NCBI RefSeq assembly: GCF_031178445.1
Contig: NZ_JAPSIY010000002.1
Location: forward strand, 186,001-250,000
Direction: 5' to 3'
Length of the DNA: 64,000 bases
From: Microbacterium sp.
GTDB lineage: Bacteria; Actinomycetota; Actinomycetes; Actinomycetales; Microbacteriaceae
In this document: positions 49,271 through 58,277 of the stretch, in pieces
How the letters are laid out: each line of letters opens with the position of its first letter
Position numbering within the stretch: the first letter of the stretch is position 1
The notes under the pieces: generated by a model
The model's input: the letters and a program-made list of their open reading frames with translations, nothing else
Databases searched by the model: none
What the model was told of the DNA's origin: nothing
Position numbers and translations under genes: made by a program

Positions 49271-50503
49271 TCAGCGGCGGCGACCGGTGCAGGTCTGCTG
49301 GTTCAGGTCGATCCCGCTGATCTCGGGGGAGAGGGTCTCGCGGTCGCTCGGCGACGGCTCCGGTGAGCTCGAGGGGGAACCCGAAGGTGACGAGGAGGCA
49401 GAGGGCGCGGGTGTCCCGCCCACCGCGCCGCCGTGGTTGCTGGCCTCGCCCGTGATCTCGAGCGACCGGCCGGCCTTCAGCGCCTCCCAAAGCGGCTCGG
49501 CCGCGCGGCGGTTCGGCACGACCCGGTCCGCGTCCGCCGGATCCTCCAGGGTCGGATACTGCACGAAGACGAATTCGTCGAAGGGCACGTCGTTCAGCGC
49601 CAGTGCGAGCTGGGCCATGCGCAGCGGGTCGGCGAGCTCTTTGCTGGGCTGCACGTTGCGCGCGATCGTGTCGGCGAGTCTCAGTACCGTCGGCACGTCG
49701 CTGAGCGTCTCGCTGCTGAGCACCTTGCGCGCCAGCCGCGACATGTACTGCTGCTGGTTCGAGATCCGTGCGAGATCGCTGCCGTCGCCCACCCCGTTGC
49801 GCGTGCGCAGGAACTGCAGCGCCCAATAGCCCTCGACCGTTCGCGGTCCCGGCTCCCAGTCGATGCCGGTCTTCGGGTCGCGCAGTCCGCCTTCCCCGAT
49901 GCACACCTCCACGCCGCCGACGGCCTCGGTGATCTCCATCACGCCGTCGAAGCTCAGCTTGGCCGCGAAGCCGATGGGCACATCGCTCAGCTGCGTCACC
50001 GTCTTCGCGACGCAGGAGAGACCGGCGTGCTCGAACACTCCGTTGATCTGCGCCTTGCCCATCGCGGATGCCGTCGATCCGTCCTCTCTGACGCACTGAG
50101 GCACCTCGACCATGAGGTCGCGCGGGAACGAGACCGCGGTCACCTTTCGTGGCGCGGCTGAGACGTGAACGAGCAGATTGACGTCGTTGAGGGTGCCCTC
50201 CTCGCGGAGGCAGCGCTCACCGAGCAGCTCCTTCGAGACCTCGCCGCACTCGTCGGTGCCGATCAGCAGGACGGCGAACTCGCCGGGGTATTCGCCGAGC
50301 TGCGGCGGAGCGACCGAAGGTGCGCCCTCGAGCGTGACGGCGTCTTCGCCGACGCGCGACGCCAGGTCGGCGACGAGGAACCCGGTCACGCCGAGCGCGG
50401 CGACGGTGAGCACGGCGAGGGCGACACCGAGCATGCGCAGCAGGGAGCCCACTGCAGTGGGTGTGCGGTGCGGGGCGTGCTTCGCCACCGGCTGTCGCTT
50501 CAT
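49271..50503 (-). CDS. LCP (LytR-CpsA-Psr) family cell-wall transferase
   Basis: A 410-residue protein: short basic cytoplasmic tail, one membrane helix (~25-48), an LCP catalytic domain, and a Ser/Pro-rich tail (~360-395). Conserved segments are VLLIGTDE, AVSFPRDLMVEVP with the key Arg/Asp, QINGVFEHAG, and LQFLRTRNGVGDGSDLARI. LCP enzymes attach teichoic acid, arabinogalactan or capsule polymers to peptidoglycan. Start ATG 50503 has TAGGGT 6 nt upstream. Confidence 0.9.
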   Translation of the reverse strand: MKRQPVAKHAPHRTPTAVGSLLRMLGVALAVLTVAALGVTGFLVADLASRVGEDAVTLEGAPSVAPPQLGEYPGEFAVLLIGTDECGEVSKELLGERCLREEGTLNDVNLLVHVSAAPRKVTAVSFPRDLMVEVPQCVREDGSTASAMGKAQINGVFEHAGLSCVAKTVTQLSDVPIGFAAKLSFDGVMEITEAVGGVEVCIGEGGLRDPKTGIDWEPGPRTVEGYWALQFLRTRNGVGDGSDLARISNQQQYMSRLARKVLSSETLSDVPTVLRLADTIARNVQPSKELADPLRMAQLALALNDVPFDEFVFVQYPTLEDPADADRVVPNRRAAEPLWEALKAGRSLEITGEASNHGGAVGGTPAPSASSSPSGSPSSSPEPSPSDRETLSPEISGIDLNQQTCTGRRR

Positions 50504-50509
50504 AGCCTG

Positions 50510-50515
50510 ACCCTA
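50510..50515 (-). promoter_or_regulatory. -10 element, leaderless geometry (LCP gene)
   Basis: On the minus strand TAGGGT lies 6 nt before ATG 50503. Confidence 0.45.
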
Positions 50516-50534
50516 CCCGCCGGCATCACGCAGA

Positions 50535-50573
50535 CCGATACCTGATCGCGACCGAGCCGATACCGGATCGCAA
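50535..50573 (+). promoter_or_regulatory. Direct repeats upstream of the peptide-importer promoter
   Basis: CCGATACCTGATCGCGA (50535-50551) and CCGATACCGGATCGCAA (50557-50573), 15 of 17 identical, 22 bp apart (about two helical turns). They end 11 bp before the -35 hexamer, a usual activator position. Confidence 0.6.
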
Positions 50574-50583
50574 TCCACGCGAG

Positions 50584-50612
50584 TTGGCATCGCGGCTCTC
50601 GATGAGTAGCGT
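50584..50612 (+). promoter_or_regulatory. Promoter of the peptide-importer operon
   Basis: TTGGCA (50584-50589), 17 bp, TAGCGT (50607-50612). The predicted leader to ATG 50683 is about 65 nt and contains a CGGATGC/GCATCCG hairpin (50629-50635 with 50642-50648). Confidence 0.65.
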
Positions 50613-50682
50613 CGGATCATCACGTGAGCGGATGCGCCGAAGCATCCGTACGCGCAATGAAGCGTCCACAGAGAGGCAGACC

Positions 50683-52362
50683 ATGCTCAACAACCCCATG
50701 CGCAGACGGCCGATCGCCGCAGTCGCAGGCGCCGCAGTGGCGGCCATGCTCCTCGCCGGCTGCGTCGCCAGCCAGCGCGACGACGACACGCCCGACCAGG
50801 GCGCCGGTGAGGTCGACAGCACCTTCATCTTCGCCGCGTCGTCCGACCCCGCCAGCCTCGACCCGGCGATCGCCCAGGACGGCGAGACGTTCCGCATCTC
50901 GCGCCAGATCTTCGAGGGCCTGGTCGGCACTGAGCCAGGCACCGCCGACCCCGCTCCGCTGCTCGCCGAGGAGTGGGACTCCTCCGACGACGGCATGAGC
51001 CACACCTTCACCCTGAAGCAGGACGTCACGTTCCACGACGGCACGCCGTTCAACGCCGAGGCGGTCTGCTTCAACTTCGACCGCTGGTACAACTGGACGG
51101 GCTCGATGGCATCGGAGGCGCTCGGCTACTACTACAACAAGCTGTTCAAGGGCTACGCGTCGAACCCCGCCGACGCCGTGTACAAGTCGTGCACCCCCGA
51201 CGGCGAGGACAAGGTCACGGTCGAGCTGAACAAGCCGTTCGCCGGCTTCATCGCCTCGCTCTCGCTGCCCGCATTCGGCATGCAGAGCCCATCGGCGCTC
51301 GAGGAGTTCAAGGCCGACGAGGTCGGCGGCACAGCCGAGGCCCCCGTGCTCTCGGAGTACGCGAAGGCGCACCCCGTCGGCACCGGTCCGTTCAAGTTCG
51401 AATCGTGGTCGCCGGGTGAGAACGTCACCCTGACCGCCTACGAGGACTACTGGGGTGAGCAGGGTCAGATCGAGGAGGTCATCTTCCAGATCATCGGCGA
51501 CGCGACCGCCCGCCGCCAGGCGCTCGAGGCCGGAACGATCGACGGCTACGACCTGGTCGGCCCGGCCGACACCCAGGCGCTCGAGGACAAGGGCATGTTC
51601 ATGACCTCGCGTCCGCCGTTCACCATCCTGTACCTCGCCTTCAACCAGGCCGTGCCTGAGCTGCAGGACATCAAGGTGCGTCAGGCGCTGTCGTACGCCA
51701 TCGACAAGGATGCGCTGATCTCGCAGGTGCTTCCGGAAGGGACCGAGAAGGCCACCCAGTTCGTGCCCCCGGTCGTCAACGGCTACAACGACGAGGTCAC
51801 GACGTACGACTACGACCCCGAGAAGGCGAAGTCGCTGCTCGAGGAGGCCGGCTACACCGCCGACAACCCGCTGGCACTGACGTTCAACTACCCGGTCAAC
51901 GTGTCGCGTCCGTACATGCCCAACCCCGAGCAGATCTTCACGGTGCTGTCGAAGCAGCTCGAGGAGGCGGGTGTGCAGATCACCCCGAAGACCGACCCCT
52001 GGAACCCGGACTACCTCGAGCGCATCACGGCGGGAGCCGACCACGGCATCCACCTGCTCGGCTGGACCGGCGACTACAACGACACCGACAACTTCGTCGG
52101 CGTGTTCTTCGGCCAGAAGAGCGCGGAGTGGGGCTTCGACAACCCCGAGCTGTTCCAGAAGCTCACCGAGGCGCGCGGCGTCTCGAGCCTCGACGAGCAG
52201 ACGCCGCTGTACGAGGAGATCAACGCGGATGTAGCGGAGTTCATCCCCGGTGTGCCGCTGGCTCACCCCGCGCCGACGCTCGCTTTCGACCCGCGCGTGA
52301 AGAGCTACCCGGCCAGCCCGGTCAACGACGAGGTGTTCACCGAGATCGAACTGACCGAGTAA
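50683..52362 (+). CDS. Peptide ABC transporter substrate-binding lipoprotein
   Basis: A 559-residue family 5 solute-binding protein (DppA/OppA type). Signal peptide with lipobox LAGC near residue 25; the binding domain shows DPASLDPAIAQDGETFRISR, VTFHDGTPFNAEAV, HPVGTGPFKFESW and VRQALSYAIDKDAL. It delivers di/oligopeptides or similar solutes to the permeases encoded downstream. Start ATG 50683 follows GAGAGG; a longer frame upstream is leader sequence. Confidence 0.93.
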   Translation: MLNNPMRRRPIAAVAGAAVAAMLLAGCVASQRDDDTPDQGAGEVDSTFIFAASSDPASLDPAIAQDGETFRISRQIFEGLVGTEPGTADPAPLLAEEWDSSDDGMSHTFTLKQDVTFHDGTPFNAEAVCFNFDRWYNWTGSMASEALGYYYNKLFKGYASNPADAVYKSCTPDGEDKVTVELNKPFAGFIASLSLPAFGMQSPSALEEFKADEVGGTAEAPVLSEYAKAHPVGTGPFKFESWSPGENVTLTAYEDYWGEQGQIEEVIFQIIGDATARRQALEAGTIDGYDLVGPADTQALEDKGMFMTSRPPFTILYLAFNQAVPELQDIKVRQALSYAIDKDALISQVLPEGTEKATQFVPPVVNGYNDEVTTYDYDPEKAKSLLEEAGYTADNPLALTFNYPVNVSRPYMPNPEQIFTVLSKQLEEAGVQITPKTDPWNPDYLERITAGADHGIHLLGWTGDYNDTDNFVGVFFGQKSAEWGFDNPELFQKLTEARGVSSLDEQTPLYEEINADVAEFIPGVPLAHPAPTLAFDPRVKSYPASPVNDEVFTEIELTE

Positions 52363-52378
52363 GCCGCCCGCTCGCGAC

Positions 52379-52414
52379 CGCGCATCCGGGTCCGATGACG
52401 GACCCGGATGCGCG
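52379..52414 (+). other. Perfect 15-bp hairpin between binding-protein and permease genes
   Basis: Arms 52379-52393 and 52400-52414 pair without mismatch around a 6-nt loop. It lies in the 78-bp gap after the binding-protein gene. In importer operons such hairpins stabilise the binding-protein mRNA or partially end transcription, giving excess binding protein. Confidence 0.8.
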
Positions 52415-52440
52415 GGCGCCGCGACCTCCGGAGATCTTCT

Positions 52441-53445
52441 GTGCTGCGCACCATCGGCAGGCGACTGCTTTTCCTCATCCCCACCCTGTTCGGTCTGAGC
52501 CTGCTGCTCTTCGCCTGGGTCCGCGCCCTTCCGGGCGGACCCGCCATCGCCCTCCTCGGTGAGAAGGCGACGCCGGAGGCGATCGAACGTGTCAACGGGC
52601 TCTACGGCTTCGACCGGCCGCTGTACGAGCAGTACTTCACCTGGATCGGCCGGCTCCTGCAGGGCGATTTCGGCTCGTCGATCGTCACCTCGCGCCCGGT
52701 CGTCGAGGAGTTCTTCCGCCGCTTCCCCGCAACGATCGAGCTCAGTGTGCTCGCCCTGATCTTCGCGGTCGGCGTCGGCATCCCGCTCGGCTACTGGGCA
52801 GCCCGTCGGCACGGCCGGCTGAGCGACCACTCCGCGGTGGTGTTCAGCCTGATCGGCATCACCATCCCGGTGTTCTTCCTCGCCTTCATCCTGAAGTACG
52901 TCTTCGCCGTGCAGCTCGGATGGCTGCCGTCCGCCGGCAGGCAGGACCCCCGCATCGACGCGACCCACGTGACGGGCTTCTATGTGTGGGACGGCATCAT
53001 CACCGGTGAGTTCGACGCCGCGTGGGACGCCATCCTGCACCTCATCCTCCCTGCGCTGGCGCTGGGCACCATCCCGCTGGCGATCATCGTGCGCATCACC
53101 AGGGCCAGCGTGCTCGAGGTGCAGAACGCCGACTACGTGCGCACGGGCAAGGCCAAGGGCGTCACCCAGAGCACGCTGCGCAGCAGGTTCATCCTGCGCA
53201 ACGCGATGCTGCCCGTCATAACGACCATCGGCCTGCAGACCGGCCTGCTGATCTCGGGGGCGGTGCTCACCGAGACGGTGTTCGCCTTCCCCGGCATCGG
53301 CTCGTTCCTCGCGCGATCGATCTTCGCGCGCGACTTCCCGGTTCTGCAGGGGTTCATCATCTTCATCGCGATCGCCTACGCGTTGATCAACCTGGCCGTC
53401 GACGTGTCGTACAGCCTGATCGATCCGAGAGTGAGGGTCCAGTGA
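52441..53445 (+). CDS. Peptide ABC transporter permease (DppB type)
   Basis: A 334-residue permease with six helices. The N-terminus RRLLFLIPTLFGLSLLLF and GLYGFDRPLYEQYFTWIG are typical of DppB/OppB, and the ATPase-contact loop is YVRTGKAKGVTQSTL. Starts at GTG 52441 with GGAG upstream. Its stop overlaps the ATG of the second permease. Confidence 0.93.
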   Translation: MLRTIGRRLLFLIPTLFGLSLLLFAWVRALPGGPAIALLGEKATPEAIERVNGLYGFDRPLYEQYFTWIGRLLQGDFGSSIVTSRPVVEEFFRRFPATIELSVLALIFAVGVGIPLGYWAARRHGRLSDHSAVVFSLIGITIPVFFLAFILKYVFAVQLGWLPSAGRQDPRIDATHVTGFYVWDGIITGEFDAAWDAILHLILPALALGTIPLAIIVRITRASVLEVQNADYVRTGKAKGVTQSTLRSRFILRNAMLPVITTIGLQTGLLISGAVLTETVFAFPGIGSFLARSIFARDFPVLQGFIIFIAIAYALINLAVDVSYSLIDPRVRVQ

Positions 53446-54398
53446 TGAGCGCGACGCTCCCACCCGCACAGGGGCCAGGCGAGGTGCTCGACACCGTCGC
53501 CGTGGCTCAGGCCGAGATGAAGGGCGGCGGCGGTGGCTTCTGGCACGACGTGTTCCGTCGCCTCCGCCGGAACCCCACCGCATGGATCGGTGCCGTCATC
53601 GTCGTGCTGTTCCTCCTCGTCGCCGCCCTCGCGCCGATCCTCGCGCCCTACGCCGAGACGGCGCTGCCCGGCTCTCGCAACATCACGCCGACGCACATCC
53701 CAGGGCCTGGCGAACTCGCCGAGTTCCCGCTCGGGCTCGACAGGTTCGGCGGCGATGTGCTGTCGAAGCTGATCTGGGGCGCCCAGGCGTCGCTCCTGGT
53801 CGGGGTCGTGTCGACGGCGCTCGGCCTCGTCGGAGGAATGCTGCTCGGCCTGCTCGCAGGCACGTTCGGCGGCTGGGTCGACACCGTGATCATGCGCATC
53901 GTCGACATCATCCTCTCGGTGCCGAACCTGCTGCTCGCCGTGTCGATCGCTGCGATCCTCGGTCAGACGCCCTCGGCCGTGATGATCGCCATCGGTGCAT
54001 CGCAGGTGCCGATCTTCGCCCGCCTGCTGCGCGCGTCGATGCTGCAGCAGCGCTCCAGCGAATACGTGCTGTCCGCGCAGACTCTGGGCCTCGGTCGCGG
54101 GCGCATCACCATGTCTCATGTGCTGCCGAACGCCATCGGGCCCGTGATCGTGCAGGGAACGCTCACGCTGGCCACTGCGGTGATCGACGCCGCTGCGCTG
54201 TCGTTCCTGGGACTCGGCGGCGGCCGCCCCGAGACGGCGGAGTGGGGGCGGATGCTGACCTACGCCCAGAACGAACTGGCGATCGCGCCGTGGCTGGCCT
54301 TCTTGCCCGGCATCTGCATCGCCGTCACCGCACTCGGGTTCACGCTGTTCGGCGAGGCCCTGCGAGAGGCGATGGATCCGAGGACGAGGGCACGATGA
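53445..54398 (+). CDS. Peptide ABC transporter permease (DppC type)
   Basis: A 317-residue permease. An N-terminal cytoplasmic segment with RRLRRNPTAWIGAVIVVLF precedes six helices; EYVLSAQTLGLGRGRITMSH is the ATPase-contact loop and ALSFLGLGGGRPETAEWGRM the DppC signature. Forms the membrane channel with the DppB-type subunit. It overlaps both neighbours by 1-4 bp. Confidence 0.93.
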   Translation: MSATLPPAQGPGEVLDTVAVAQAEMKGGGGGFWHDVFRRLRRNPTAWIGAVIVVLFLLVAALAPILAPYAETALPGSRNITPTHIPGPGELAEFPLGLDRFGGDVLSKLIWGAQASLLVGVVSTALGLVGGMLLGLLAGTFGGWVDTVIMRIVDIILSVPNLLLAVSIAAILGQTPSAVMIAIGASQVPIFARLLRASMLQQRSSEYVLSAQTLGLGRGRITMSHVLPNAIGPVIVQGTLTLATAVIDAAALSFLGLGGGRPETAEWGRMLTYAQNELAIAPWLAFLPGICIAVTALGFTLFGEALREAMDPRTRAR

Positions 54399-56113
54399 GA
54401 GACGAAGCGATGAACGACGACAACGTCCGCGCCGATTCCGGCCGCGTCCGCGACAGCGCGGTGAGCCAGCCGCTGCTGCAGGTTTCTGGCCTGGCCGTCG
54501 ACTTCACGACCATGGACGGCGTCGTGCACGCCGTCGAGGGCGTCGACCTCGAGATCGCACCCGGTGAGACGGTCGCGATCGTCGGCGAGTCCGGTTCGGG
54601 CAAGTCGACCACCGCGATGGCGGTGATCGGCCTGCTCGCCTCGGGCGGGCACGTCGCCCGCGGCAGCATCCGGCTCGACGGGCGGGAGCTGGTGGGGATC
54701 TCCGAGAGCGAGCTGCGCGACATCCGCGGCCGTGACATCGGCATGGTCCCGCAGGATCCGATGTCGAACCTCAATCCGGTCGCGAAGATCGGCACGCAGG
54801 TGGCGGAGACGCTGCTCGCGCACGGCATCGCAACCCGCAGGGACGTCGACGCCAAGGTCATCGCCGCACTCTCGGCCGCCGGTCTTCCCGACCCCGAGCG
54901 CCGGGCCAAGCAGTATCCGCACGAGCTCTCCGGAGGGTTGCGCCAGCGGGCGCTGATCGCGATCGGGCTGGCGTGCAGGCCGAGGCTGCTGATCGCCGAC
55001 GAGCCGACCAGCGCACTGGACGTCACCGTGCAGAGAACGATCCTCGATCAGCTCGATGACATGACCCGCGAGCTCGGCACCGCGGTGCTGCTGATCACCC
55101 ACGATCTCGGTCTGGCCGCCGAGCGCGCGCAGCGCGTCGTGGTGATGCATCGCGGACGAGTCGTCGAGCAAGGGGCGGCGCGGCAGATCCTCGAGGCCCC
55201 GCAGCATCCGTACACGCAGAGCCTGGTGAAGGCTGCGCCCTCGATCGCCGCCGCCCGGCTGCGGCCCGAGGTCTTCCATGCCGAGGAGCGCCGAGGCGCA
55301 GAGACGGATGCGGGGGACGCGGCATCCGACAACATCGTGGAGATCGAGGGCCTGCGCAAGGTGTACCCGGTGCGCGGCCGCGGTGAGGACTTCGTGGCCG
55401 TGGACGACGTCTCGCTGGTGATCCCGCGCGGTGAGACGGTCGCGATCGTGGGGGAGTCCGGTTCGGGTAAGACCACGACAGCGCGGATGCTGCTGAAGCT
55501 GATCGAGCCGACGGCGGGAACCATCCGCTTCGAGGGCCGTGACGTGTCGACTCTCGACCGGGCGCAGGCGCGGGAGTTCCGCCAGCGCGTGCAGCCGGTC
55601 TTCCAGGACCCGTACTCGAGCCTGAATCCGATGTTCACGATCGAGCGCCTGATCGCCGAGCCGCTGGAGTTCTACAAGCGCGGCAGCCGGGCCGAACGGC
55701 GCGCACGGGTGAGGAAGCTGCTCGACGACGTCGCCCTGCCGCACTCGATGCTGCAGCGCTACCCGTCGGAGCTGTCCGGCGGGCAGCGCCAGCGTGTCGC
55801 CATCGCCCGTGCTCTCGCGCTGTCGCCCGACCTGGTGGTGTGTGATGAGCCGGTGTCGGCGCTCGACGTGCTCGTGCAGGATCAGGTGCTGACTCTGCTC
55901 CGCGATCTGCAGCAGGAGTACGGCCTGAGTTACCTGTTCATCTCGCACGACCTCGCCGTGGTCCGCCTGATCAGCGACTACGTGTGCGTGATGAAGGACG
56001 GCGCGCTGGTCGAGGCCGCCAGCTCGGAGGAGATCTTCACGAACCCGCGCGACCCCTACACTCGACGTCTGCTGGCGTCGATCCCGGGCAACGAACTGGG
56101 CATCGCATCCTGA
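54395..56113 (+). CDS. Peptide ABC transporter ATPase, DppD-DppF fusion
   Basis: A 572-residue protein carrying two complete ATPase domains that are separate DppD and DppF genes in many bacteria. Domain 1 (~25-290): [34 protein letters not shown], ending with HPYTQSLVKAAP. Domain 2 (~320-570): GESGSGKTT, LSGGQRQRVAIA, VVCDEPVSALDV, ending DPYTRRLLASIPG. Both sites look intact. It completes the importer operon. Confidence 0.95.
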   Translation: MRDEAMNDDNVRADSGRVRDSAVSQPLLQVSGLAVDFTTMDGVVHAVEGVDLEIAPGETVAIVGESGSGKSTTAMAVIGLLASGGHVARGSIRLDGRELVGISESELRDIRGRDIGMVPQDPMSNLNPVAKIGTQVAETLLAHGIATRRDVDAKVIAALSAAGLPDPERRAKQYPHELSGGLRQRALIAIGLACRPRLLIADEPTSALDVTVQRTILDQLDDMTRELGTAVLLITHDLGLAAERAQRVVVMHRGRVVEQGAARQILEAPQHPYTQSLVKAAPSIAAARLRPEVFHAEERRGAETDAGDAASDNIVEIEGLRKVYPVRGRGEDFVAVDDVSLVIPRGETVAIVGESGSGKTTTARMLLKLIEPTAGTIRFEGRDVSTLDRAQAREFRQRVQPVFQDPYSSLNPMFTIERLIAEPLEFYKRGSRAERRARVRKLLDDVALPHSMLQRYPSELSGGQRQRVAIARALALSPDLVVCDEPVSALDVLVQDQVLTLLRDLQQEYGLSYLFISHDLAVVRLISDYVCVMKDGALVEAASSEEIFTNPRDPYTRRLLASIPGNELGIAS

Positions 56114-56131
56114 TCGCCGCCCGGGAGAAGC

Positions 56132-56695
56132 TCACCGCACGCGTCGGTGCACGGTCAGCAGCACCCCGTCGCCGTACACGGTCGCCTCGCTGAGCTGCCA
56201 CGCCGTCTTGTCCGGCGTGTCGGCCCAGAGTCGGCGGCCATGACCGAGCAGCACCGGCGAGGCCATCAGGTGGATCTCGTCGACGAGGTCTTGTGCCAGC
56301 AGGGCCTGGACGAGACGGATGCTGCCGGGGACGGAGATCTCACCGTCGACCGAGTCGCGCAGTCGGCGCACCTCGTCGGGCAGCTCGCCGCGCAACACCG
56401 TGGTGTTGGTCCAGGCGGCGTCGGTGAGCGTCTGCGAGACGACGTACTTCGGCATGCCGTTGTACTTGTCGGCCAGCTCTCCGGTGTACTGCGGCCATGC
56501 CGACGCGAAGCCTTCGTAGGTGCGGCGGCCGAGCAGAAGCGCATCGGCGCCGAGGGCCTCGGTCTCCTTGTACCGCTCGCCCTCGGACCCCCGGTCGACC
56601 TCGAAGCTCCAGTTCGGGTAGCGGAAGTCCTCGCCGCCCGGTGCCTCCACCACGCCGTCGAGGGAGATGAACTCAGTCACGACGATGCGTCCCAT
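56132..56695 (-). CDS. RibD C-terminal/dihydrofolate reductase-like protein
   Basis: A 187-residue reductase-fold protein: IVVTEFISLDGVVEAPGG at the start, LLLGRRTYEGFASAWP, KYVVSQTL, GSIRLVQALLAQDLVDE and LLGHGRRLW. This is the common YyaP/YwjB-type group, related to RibD and DHFR but without assigned substrates. Last gene of a three-gene set after the AraC regulator and hydrolase; 1 nt separates it from the hydrolase stop. Confidence 0.88.
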   Translation of the reverse strand: MGRIVVTEFISLDGVVEAPGGEDFRYPNWSFEVDRGSEGERYKETEALGADALLLGRRTYEGFASAWPQYTGELADKYNGMPKYVVSQTLTDAAWTNTTVLRGELPDEVRRLRDSVDGEISVPGSIRLVQALLAQDLVDEIHLMASPVLLGHGRRLWADTPDKTAWQLSEATVYGDGVLLTVHRRVR

Positions 56696-56696
56696 G

Positions 56697-57515
56697 TCAG
56701 TTCTCCTCGATGAAGGTGCGAAGCTCGGCTGCCAGCACGTCGGCAGTGGTGCCATGATTCTCGCCGGGCACCGGCTTGAGGGTCGCCGTCGGCAGAATGC
56801 CCGCGATCGCGCGTGCACCGGCGGCGAGGAACGGCCACGTGCCGGTTCCGTGCATCACCAGTACGGGGATGCGGATGCCGTCCCACCGCGCCGGATCGAG
56901 CGGTCGGCCGGACATGATGTCGCCGATCTGGCGGCCGTCGTGTGCGATGGTCGGCGCGATCCGCTCCAGGCCCGCCCACACCTCGTCGTTCTGCCGCATC
57001 CCGGTGACGAACTCCTCCGGCATTCCGACCGCGGTCGTCATGAACAGGGCGACGGCGTCGCCAGGACGCCCGTCGGCGATCGCCGCTTCGAGGCGCTCGA
57101 CGTAGTCGGACGGGATCGGCGGACGTGCGTCGTCGACGAGGGCGTTGGGCTCGAACAGCGCCAGCCGTGCGACCGGCGCACCGGCCTGGACGGCGTTGAG
57201 TGCCATGTTCCCGCCCGACGACCACGCGAACACTGTGGACGGCGCGCCGCCTGCGGCCTGTTCGATCACGGCCGCGAGGTCCTCGAACTCCCGCTCGCGG
57301 GCGTACGGTGCGGTGTCGCCGCTCTCACCGCGGCCCCTGCGGTCGTAGTTGATGACGAGATGACGATCCGCGAGCAGCTCAGCCGTCGCCGCGTTCTCGG
57401 GCGTCGTCGCGCGGTGCGCGGTGGCGCCGTCGACGATGATGATCGGTTCTCCGCCGCCCCAGGCCGTGTAGGCGATCCGCGTGCCGTCGGCCGAGGTGAC
57501 CGTGCCGTGTTCCAT
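56697..57515 (-). CDS. Alpha/beta hydrolase
   Basis: A 272-residue alpha/beta-hydrolase fold protein. Nucleophile elbow is AWSSGGNMAL (Ser in S-x-S-x-G-like WSSGG), the catalytic His lies in PGENHGTTAD near the C-terminus, and the early YDRRGRGESG loop is typical. Substrate unknown. AAGGGAA precedes ATG 57515. Likely co-expressed with the AraC regulator upstream and the reductase downstream. Confidence 0.9.
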   Translation of the reverse strand: MEHGTVTSADGTRIAYTAWGGGEPIIIVDGATAHRATTPENAATAELLADRHLVINYDRRGRGESGDTAPYAREREFEDLAAVIEQAAGGAPSTVFAWSSGGNMALNAVQAGAPVARLALFEPNALVDDARPPIPSDYVERLEAAIADGRPGDAVALFMTTAVGMPEEFVTGMRQNDEVWAGLERIAPTIAHDGRQIGDIMSGRPLDPARWDGIRIPVLVMHGTGTWPFLAAGARAIAGILPTATLKPVPGENHGTTADVLAAELRTFIEEN

Positions 57516-57560
57516 GAGCGTTCCCTTCGTGAAGCGGCCCTGTGCCGCGTTGCGTTCAGG

Positions 57561-58277
57561 TTAGGAACCGGCCGAGTGCTCGGTCTTGTACAGAAGCGAC
57601 ATCGCGTGCCCGCCCTGGCTCTGCAGCTGCGTGGCGCTGCGGCCGATGAACCGGCGCAGCGACCGGGCGAGGTGAGGCTGGTCGTAGTACCCGGCGAGGT
57701 GCGCGACCTGAGCCGCGGGCAGCCCGTCCATGAGCAGCAGCGCGGCCTCCCTGGCGCGTTCGACCTGGCGGATGGTGCCGTGGGTGAGGCCCGTCGCCGA
57801 CAGCACGCGGCGCTGCACGGATCGCGCGCCCACCCTGGCGACGCCGCCGCAGACCACGTCCTCGACCAGGGGGTCCCGCTGCAGCAGCCCCGCTCGCACC
57901 AGGCGCTGCACGAGCAGCTCCGCATCGTCGATGGCGGGGATCTCCCAATCCTCGCCGCCGAGCCGGAACGTGCGCGCGGTGGTGCGCGGGCTCTCCCGGT
58001 GCGCATCGACCAGCTGAGACGGGGAGAGGAGCGGCATCACGGCTCCGTGGGCGAAGGTGATGCCGAACGTCTCGGAGTCCTCGGCGATCGCCACTTCGGT
58101 CGGGCCGGCCTCGGGCCCGCGCACTGCCGCGTGCACGCCGTCGCGGTCGTCCCAGAAGACCAGCTCCCAGGTCGACGTCGCGACCGAGGTCATCGCATCG
58201 GGTCCGGTCGCCAGTCCCCGCCAGACGCGCGAGACGTAGGGGGAGTCGGAGGAGCGGTGGATGCTTTCGATCGGCAC
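57561..58277 (-). CDS. AraC-family transcriptional regulator
   Basis: A 238-residue regulator. The C-terminal ~90 residues carry two HTHs (RSVQRRVLSATGLTHGTIRQ and QVAHLAGYYDQPHLARSLRR with the GYYDQPHLAR signature). The N-terminal domain (TSTWELVFWDDRDG) resembles DUF6597-like sensor domains, not a sugar-binding cupin. I chose GTG 58277, which has GGAGGG 10 nt before it; a GTG at 58334 is an alternative without ribosome site. Probably controls the hydrolase/reductase genes. Confidence 0.87.
   Translation of the reverse strand: MPIESIHRSSDSPYVSRVWRGLATGPDAMTSVATSTWELVFWDDRDGVHAAVRGPEAGPTEVAIAEDSETFGITFAHGAVMPLLSPSQLVDAHRESPRTTARTFRLGGEDWEIPAIDDAELLVQRLVRAGLLQRDPLVEDVVCGGVARVGARSVQRRVLSATGLTHGTIRQVERAREAALLLMDGLPAAQVAHLAGYYDQPHLARSLRRFIGRSATQLQSQGGHAMSLLYKTEHSAGS

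Noticed and set aside
50620-53583. 987-codon open frame antisense to the peptide importer genes
   Set aside because: Crosses several real genes on the other strand and has shadow-type composition.
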